From NCBI GenBank assembly GCA_046350555.1, contig JAXMAF010000014.1, positions 62,001 to 126,000 on the forward strand: DNA of 64,000 nt, in the 5' to 3' direction. This stretch comes from JAXMAF01 sp046350555 (GTDB lineage: Bacteria > Planctomycetota > Phycisphaerae > Phycisphaerales > SM1A02). How positions within the stretch are numbered: position 1 is the first letter of the stretch; every line of letters begins with the position of its first letter. A model generated the notes under the pieces. That model ran no database searches and was not told the origin of the DNA. It was given only the letters and a program-made list of their open reading frames with translations. Shown here piece by piece: positions 59,737 through 64,000 of this stretch. Both the position numbers and the translations under genes were made by a program.

Positions 59737-60555
59737 TCAACGGCCCGCAGGCGCCGCGGCGGAGACCACCGTGAAACCCGCCTTCGTGAAGACGTCGATC
59801 ATGTCCGGAGTGCGCAGGAACTCCACGAACTGTGCGGCCGACGCCGACTGGGTGCAGAGCGCGACTGGATACCGGATCGGATCGTGAAGATCCGCCGGGA
59901 ACTCGGCGACGACCACAACCTTTTCGGAGTGCTTCGCATCGGTGGCATACACGATGCCCGCATCCGCCTCCTCGATCTCCACAAGCCGAAGCGCGGCCCG
60001 GACGTCCTGCGCCGGAAGCAGGCGGGGCTGGAGCGCCTCCCACCATCCAAGCGCCGTGAGCGCCTGCTGCGCATACCGGCCCGCGGGCACGTGCGACGGG
60101 TCGCCAAGCGCGATTCGCTTAACCTGCGGCAACCGGGCCGCGAAGTCGAAGCCCTTCATCGGCTCGACCTCGAACTTCCTGCCCACCGGCGCGATCATCA
60201 CCAGCTCGTTCGCCAGCAGGTCCTGGCGGGTGTCGGCGCGGACGGCCTTCGCCGCGACGACATCGTCCATCCACTTCTGGTCGGCGGAGATGAAGACATC
60301 GGCCGGGGATCCAAGCTTGATCTGCTTCGCGAGGTTCGACGAGGCGTCCACGCTGAGGACGACCTTCACGCCATGCAGCGCCTCGAACCTCTTCGCGGCC
60401 TCGGTGAGCACGTCGGTGGTGCTCGCGGCGGCGAAGACGGTGACGGGGGTCGATGGCGCCGACGTGGCCGACGGCGCCGCCGCCTGTTTCGGACGCTCAC
60501 ACGCAACGAGCAGGGAAAGGACCGAGGCGAGGATGAACGTGAGGGGTCTCTTCAT
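59737..60555 (-). CDS. modA: ModA-like molybdate/oxyanion-binding lipoprotein
   Basis: 272 residues. Lipobox LLVAC (C19). Family motifs: VTVFAAASTTDVLTEAAKRFEALHGVKVVLSVDASSNLAKQIKLGSPADVFISADQKWMD and PAGRYAQQALTALGWWEALQPRLLPAQDVRAALRLVEIEEADAGIVYATDAKHSEKV. The A-S-S-N-L-A-K-Q-I and P-A-G-R-Y-A-Q blocks are the oxyanion-contacting segments of ModA. No modB (permease) or modC (ATPase) is adjacent, and both neighbours are unrelated, so it is an orphan here. Uptake of molybdate or tungstate would need a transporter elsewhere. Confidence 0.87.
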   Translation of the reverse strand: MKRPLTFILASVLSLLVACERPKQAAAPSATSAPSTPVTVFAAASTTDVLTEAAKRFEALHGVKVVLSVDASSNLAKQIKLGSPADVFISADQKWMDDVVAAKAVRADTRQDLLANELVMIAPVGRKFEVEPMKGFDFAARLPQVKRIALGDPSHVPAGRYAQQALTALGWWEALQPRLLPAQDVRAALRLVEIEEADAGIVYATDAKHSEKVVVVAEFPADLHDPIRYPVALCTQSASAAQFVEFLRTPDMIDVFTKAGFTVVSAAAPAGR

Positions 60556-60574
60556 GGGGTTGTTTCCGTGACGA

Positions 60575-60734
60575 GTGTCCCGAGTCAGAAATTCGCGGCA
60601 TATGGGCGCGACATGATTTTGTCTGGCAAGGAGTCGAGACGAACGACCTATCCGCAGCGATAGGCGGAGTCTCGACGACGCCGCCAGGCGAAATCAGGGC
60701 CGGACATATGACGCGAATTTCTGACTCGGGACAC
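60575..60734. repeat. Inverted-repeat element, family D (MITE-like)
   Basis: 160 bases. The left end GTGTCCCGAGTCAGAAATTC, continuing GCGGCATATG, is almost perfectly inverted at the right end (CATATGACGCG, AATTTCTGACTCGGGACAC): 29 of 30 positions by eye. The inner part has a further hairpin GTCGAGAC/GTCTCGAC. There is no ORF; it looks like a transposon end pair with most of the middle deleted. It fills the gap between modA and the next gene. Confidence 0.8.
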
Positions 60735-60746
60735 GAGCCCCCATCA

Positions 60747-63587
60747 TCACCTCCACGCGCTCCGAGGGTTGGCTGACGACACTCTTTCGCCGCTGGGGTG
60801 ATACGCGAGGTCGCCGCAGGGACCCCATGCCGCAAGAAGCAAGGCCAGATCGGCGCCGTCCACCGCGTCGTCGCCGTTGAGATCCGCGTCTGCGCTGTCG
60901 GCGCCCCACGCGCCGAGCATGACGCCGAGATCGGCGCTATCGACCGTGCCGTTCGCGTCGAGATCGGCGGCGCAGAGAACGATCACGACCGCGGTGCGCG
61001 ACATCGTCTCGCCGCAAGCGTCGGTGACAACCACGTCGTAGGCGCCCGCATCGCCGCCGGCCGCGTTCGCAACGACCAGCGTGTCGGACGTGGCGCCGCC
61101 GATGCCATCGCCGTCCATAAGCGTCACGCCTTCGTGTCGCCACTGGAACGTCGGCGGCGGCGCGGCGGGCTCGGCCATGACCCCCGCCGAAAGGACGATC
61201 GTCCGGCCGGCGCGCACCGACACGTCGTGCGGTTGGCGAACGATCCAAGCGCTGTCGCGGCGGCCCCACCAGGCCAGGTTGCGCGCGACGATCCCGCCAC
61301 CTTCCGATGCGACCGCGGAGCCGAACTCGCCAACGACAAGGAGTCCGCCGCCGCCCACGGCGACCGCATCGCTCACACCGCCCCAGATGCCGCCCGGTAC
61401 CGCGCCAAGACCGCCATCCATGCTCTGCCAAGTGGCTCCACTCCATCGGAGCATGGGGCCGATCGGGGGTCCGCCACCGAAGTACTCGCGACCTCCGCCT
61501 GCAAATAGCGATGGACCGCCGCCGTCGTCATGCACGGTCAGCACGCGGATCCATGCATAGATGTCGTCACCCACCTGCGACCACGAGGTGCCGGTCCATC
61601 TCATCACGCCGTAGGAGATGTCGCCGGCGCCGCCGACCTGCACGTACTCGCCGGCCATGTAGAGGGCGGGACCGTTGCCATCGTCGAACGTGGCGAACGC
61701 CGTGGCGCCGAGACCACCGACCTCGACGGCCTGCGGACCGCTGCCGACGCTCTCCCACGTCGTGCCGTTCCAGCGCGCAATGCCCTGCGTGGAGAGATCG
61801 CCAGCCTTCATGAACGGGCCACCGACGTAGAGCGCCGGACCGCTTCCATCGTCGTGGACATGCAACACGCGCCCCTCCTGGCTCAGACCGGAGCCGAGCG
61901 CGTGCCAGGCCGCACCGTCCCATCGCGCGATGTTCTTGGCGGTCACGCCGCCGATGGCGGTGAAGCTCCCGGCGGCATAGAGCGCCGGGCCCGTCCCGTC
62001 GTCGAAGACGCACAGCGCCCGCACGAGGGGCGCGGAGCCTTCCATGCTGCCACCGACGGGGGTCCAGCCACTGCCGTCGAAGCGCATGACGCCGAAATCG
62101 GGCCCGCCGGAGGGCGGATCGAAATAGCCGCCCGCGTAGAGCGCAGGTCCAGTCCGATCATCGAACTCCACCAGGTCATACACGCCTCCAACGAGTTCGT
62201 CGCCCAGCGCCGACCAACCGTCGGCATCCCAGCGCGCCACACAGGGCGCCGAGATCCCATCCACCTTGCCGAACCTTCCGCCGATCACGATCGCCGGACC
62301 GCTGGGCAAGTCGAGTGCCAGCGCCGTCTGGACGCGATCGTTCGTGAAGAAGCCCTGCTGCGGCGCGGCGATCGGCGACCACGCGTTGGTGTCGGCGCCG
62401 CCGTCCGCCGCGCCGTGCCATTTGGCGATGCAGTCCACCGGCGCGCCGTCAGCGGCCCGAAACGTCCCTCCCGCGTAGAGCGTGGCCAAGCCGTTCTCCG
62501 GAAACGACGCCAAGGCGACCGTGTAGCCGTTCTGGCCCGCGCCGAGCGGCGTCCACGCCGTCCCATCAAACCGCGCAACCGTGTACGGCCATGCGCCGTC
62601 GCCGACCTTGAAGCCGCCGCCGGCCACCAGCAACGCACCACGTCCATCATCGAAGACCGCCAGGGCGTTGACTTCATTGTTCAATCCAGGACCAACGGCC
62701 GACCAGTTCTTGCCGTCCCATCGCGCCACGTGAAGCGCTGGCATTCCGTCGACCGTTGTGAAGTTCCCACCGACATAGAGGGCCGGTCCTCGACCGTCGT
62801 CCCACACGACCATCGCCTCCACCGAGGAGTTCGCGCCTCCCGACATCTCGCCGAGCGCCGACCATGCCCTGCCGTCCCACTTGGCGATCTTCGACGCTCC
62901 GATCTCGCCCGCGGACGTGAAGAACCCGCCGACGTACAGCGCCGGACCATCACCAAGATCGGCGACCGCGGCGCAATACACGTTCGAGTTCACGCCGCTT
63001 CCAAGCGGCGCCCATGCTCGGCCATCCCATTCGGCGATCCGGCTGACCGGAGTTGCGCCACTCGTGGTGAAGAGACCGCCCGCGAAGAGGCGCGGGCCGT
63101 CTCCCAGGTCGCCGACGGCCAGCGCTCGAACCTGCTTGTCGAATCCCGCGCCGACCTGCGACCAGCTCGCGCCGTTCCATTGGGCGATGTGTGCCGTGCC
63201 GACTCCACCGGCACTCGTGAAGAGGCCGCCAGCAACGAGCACCGGACCCGAGCCATCGTCGAACTGGACGAGCGCCTGCGCGAACGGCGGCGGACTCGCC
63301 TGCCCGCCGAAACCCGAGCCCAACGCGTGCCACTCGGTTCCGTCGAACATCGCGATGCCTTGGCATGCCGCATCGCCGATCGCCGAGAAGATCCCTCCCA
63401 CGACCAGTCGCGGGCCGTCGCCGAGATCGACGACGCGCATCGACGTGATGAAGGTCGTCGCCCCGATCCGGGCATCGAGCCCCCGCCGCCAGTGCGGTTC
63501 GCAGTCGCCCGGATTGGCCGACGATTCGACGAATGGTCCGGCGGCGAGCGCCAGCGCGACGATGACGTGGAACGGGTGTGAATTCAT
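60747..63587 (-). CDS. Secreted beta-propeller protein with Ig-like domain and dockerin-like tail
   Basis: 946 residues from the ATG at 63587; signal peptide FHVIVALALAAGPFVESSA. About fourteen repeats of 45-60 residues follow the pattern V-x-D-D-G-x-G-P-A-L-Y-V-G-G-x-F-T-x-A-G-G-x-x-A-x-x-I-A-R-W-D-G-x-x-W-x-x-L-G-x-G. These are the delta-60/kelch-like strands of one or more propellers. Then come an Ig-like segment (PTFQWRHEGVTLMDGDGIGGATSDTLVVANA, DAGAYDVVVTDACGE) and a tail DANGTVDSADLGVMLGAW and DLNGDDAVDGADLALLLAAWG. The gene is complete in one frame. It probably binds extracellular material; no enzyme motif seen. Confidence 0.85.
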   Translation of the reverse strand: MNSHPFHVIVALALAAGPFVESSANPGDCEPHWRRGLDARIGATTFITSMRVVDLGDGPRLVVGGIFSAIGDAACQGIAMFDGTEWHALGSGFGGQASPPPFAQALVQFDDGSGPVLVAGGLFTSAGGVGTAHIAQWNGASWSQVGAGFDKQVRALAVGDLGDGPRLFAGGLFTTSGATPVSRIAEWDGRAWAPLGSGVNSNVYCAAVADLGDGPALYVGGFFTSAGEIGASKIAKWDGRAWSALGEMSGGANSSVEAMVVWDDGRGPALYVGGNFTTVDGMPALHVARWDGKNWSAVGPGLNNEVNALAVFDDGRGALLVAGGGFKVGDGAWPYTVARFDGTAWTPLGAGQNGYTVALASFPENGLATLYAGGTFRAADGAPVDCIAKWHGAADGGADTNAWSPIAAPQQGFFTNDRVQTALALDLPSGPAIVIGGRFGKVDGISAPCVARWDADGWSALGDELVGGVYDLVEFDDRTGPALYAGGYFDPPSGGPDFGVMRFDGSGWTPVGGSMEGSAPLVRALCVFDDGTGPALYAAGSFTAIGGVTAKNIARWDGAAWHALGSGLSQEGRVLHVHDDGSGPALYVGGPFMKAGDLSTQGIARWNGTTWESVGSGPQAVEVGGLGATAFATFDDGNGPALYMAGEYVQVGGAGDISYGVMRWTGTSWSQVGDDIYAWIRVLTVHDDGGGPSLFAGGGREYFGGGPPIGPMLRWSGATWQSMDGGLGAVPGGIWGGVSDAVAVGGGGLLVVGEFGSAVASEGGGIVARNLAWWGRRDSAWIVRQPHDVSVRAGRTIVLSAGVMAEPAAPPPTFQWRHEGVTLMDGDGIGGATSDTLVVANAAGGDAGAYDVVVTDACGETMSRTAVVIVLCAADLDANGTVDSADLGVMLGAWGADSADADLNGDDAVDGADLALLLAAWGPCGDLAYHPSGERVSSANPRSAWR

Positions 63588-63685
63588 GAGGTCCTCACGC
63601 TCTCCTACGCCGCGCACCCGCATGCGCTGCGCGGAACGGCGCGCTGGTGTCGAGGCGGTGCGGAGCGTAGGGCGGGGTCGTCGCG

Positions 63686-63988
63686 GTGGCCGCGTTGAAG
63701 ACCTTCCCGCTCGACGGCTATGGCGCCGACCAGATGATGCTCTACGAGCTCTTCGGCGACCCCACGATGGAACTCCGTCTCGAGCCCGCCCCGGCGGACA
63801 CCCCGAAGGTCTGCTGCCCCGGCGACCTCGACGGCGACGGAGTCGTCGGGGGCTTCGACCTCGCGCTCATGGTGCTCGAATGGCTGAAACCGACGCCATG
63901 CGACATGAAGGCCGACCTGACCGGCGACGGCAAGGTCAACGGCGACGACCTCGGCAAGCTCCTGAAGGCGTGGGGACCGTGCATGTGA
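63686..63988 (+). pseudogene. C-terminal remnant of a C25 (gingipain-like) peptidase with dockerin-like tail
   Basis: About 100 residues from a GTG. VAALKTFPLDGYGADQMMLYELFGDPTMELRLE resembles the end of the C25 caspase-like catalytic domain, where Y-x-L-x-G-D-P-T-M/L is a landmark. Then GDLDGDGVVGGFDLALMVLEW and DLTGDGKVNGDDLGKLLKAWG form a paired dockerin-like tail with a slightly different loop spacing from the others. The catalytic His and Cys are not present. Upstream (63588-63685) no continuation is found, so this is a 5'-truncated gene or a small isolated fragment. Confidence 0.45.
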
Positions 63989-64000
63989 TCGCTGGCATGA

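Noticed and set aside
59737..60555. A complete molybdate ABC transporter operon
   Set aside because: Only the binding protein is present; both neighbours are unrelated genes.
61530..63581. A 683-codon open frame on the plus strand
   Set aside because: Mirror of the propeller repeats on the opposite strand; periodicity comes from the real gene.
1..64000. Autonomous insertion sequence or prophage
   Set aside because: No transposase, phage integrase or structural gene was recognised; the repeats are all non-coding.

Overview
The window is a high-GC bacterial chromosome segment that looks like a planctomycete, most likely of the Phycisphaerae type. The main evidence is eight secreted proteins or fragments ending in paired EF-hand/dockerin-like tails (the D-x-N/D-G-D-x-x-V-D-G-x-D-L-G-x-L-L-G-x-W-G type), two sigma-factor/serine-threonine-kinase pairs in which the kinase carries a large repeat domain, a giant HEAT-plus-double-DUF1080 exported protein, and a Tat-exported Gfo/Idh/MocA oxidoreductase. 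I see no rRNA, tRNA, CRISPR array or transposase gene.

Layout. 1-1.3 kb: a HEPN/MNT toxin-antitoxin pair between a clear remnant of a type III restriction (Res) C-terminus and a possible remnant of a Mod N-terminus. 1.3-7.1 kb: a lipoprotein alpha/beta hydrolase, then an ECF sigma factor and a WD40-type kinase that is frameshifted as read. 7.1-16.3 kb: a GC-only tandem repeat, two large dockerin-tailed secreted proteins and a glycine-rich beta-helix protein. 16.5-20.4 kb: an intact WD40 kinase with its ECF sigma factor. 20.9-27.3 kb: an erythromycin-esterase-like lipoprotein and a porin-aspA-dcu operon. 27.3-41.6 kb: an island in which every gene lies on the plus strand. It contains good integron attC sites and two copies of an attI-like leader, but no integrase. 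Its genes are a Dsr1-like SIR2 defence protein, a DUF1801 protein, two DUF1254 proteins, a HEPN-like protein, a methyltransferase, an isochorismatase/SDR/alpha-beta hydrolase trio and two small hypothetical genes. 41.9-42.5 kb: a ParE/RelE-type toxin with its antitoxin. 42.8-48.0 kb: DUF1080/HEAT protein and oxidoreductase. 48.2-51.8 kb: ArsR/SRPBCC pair, small membrane proteins, TetR regulator and an AhpD-like protein. 52.3-64 kb: more dockerin-tailed secreted proteins, a ModA-like lipoprotein and the C-terminal remnant of a C25-type peptidase.

Across the window lie four families of short palindromic, MITE-like elements. Several sit exactly at stop codons, one is joined to a fragment of an attC site, and others have replaced the ends of coding regions. 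No transposase is present to move them.

The best candidate for something new is the integrase-less double cassette array (27.7-38.2 kb and possibly to 41.6 kb). Its two leaders are homologous for about 245 bases and diverge at the GTTR core, which is what site-specific cassette insertion should leave. The first cassette is unusually large (about 4 kb) and carries an antiphage-type SIR2 protein. Several genes (kinase 1, porin, DUF3592, TetR, HEAT/DUF1080) show paired or single frameshifts. These may be assembly errors, so functional claims for those genes need caution.
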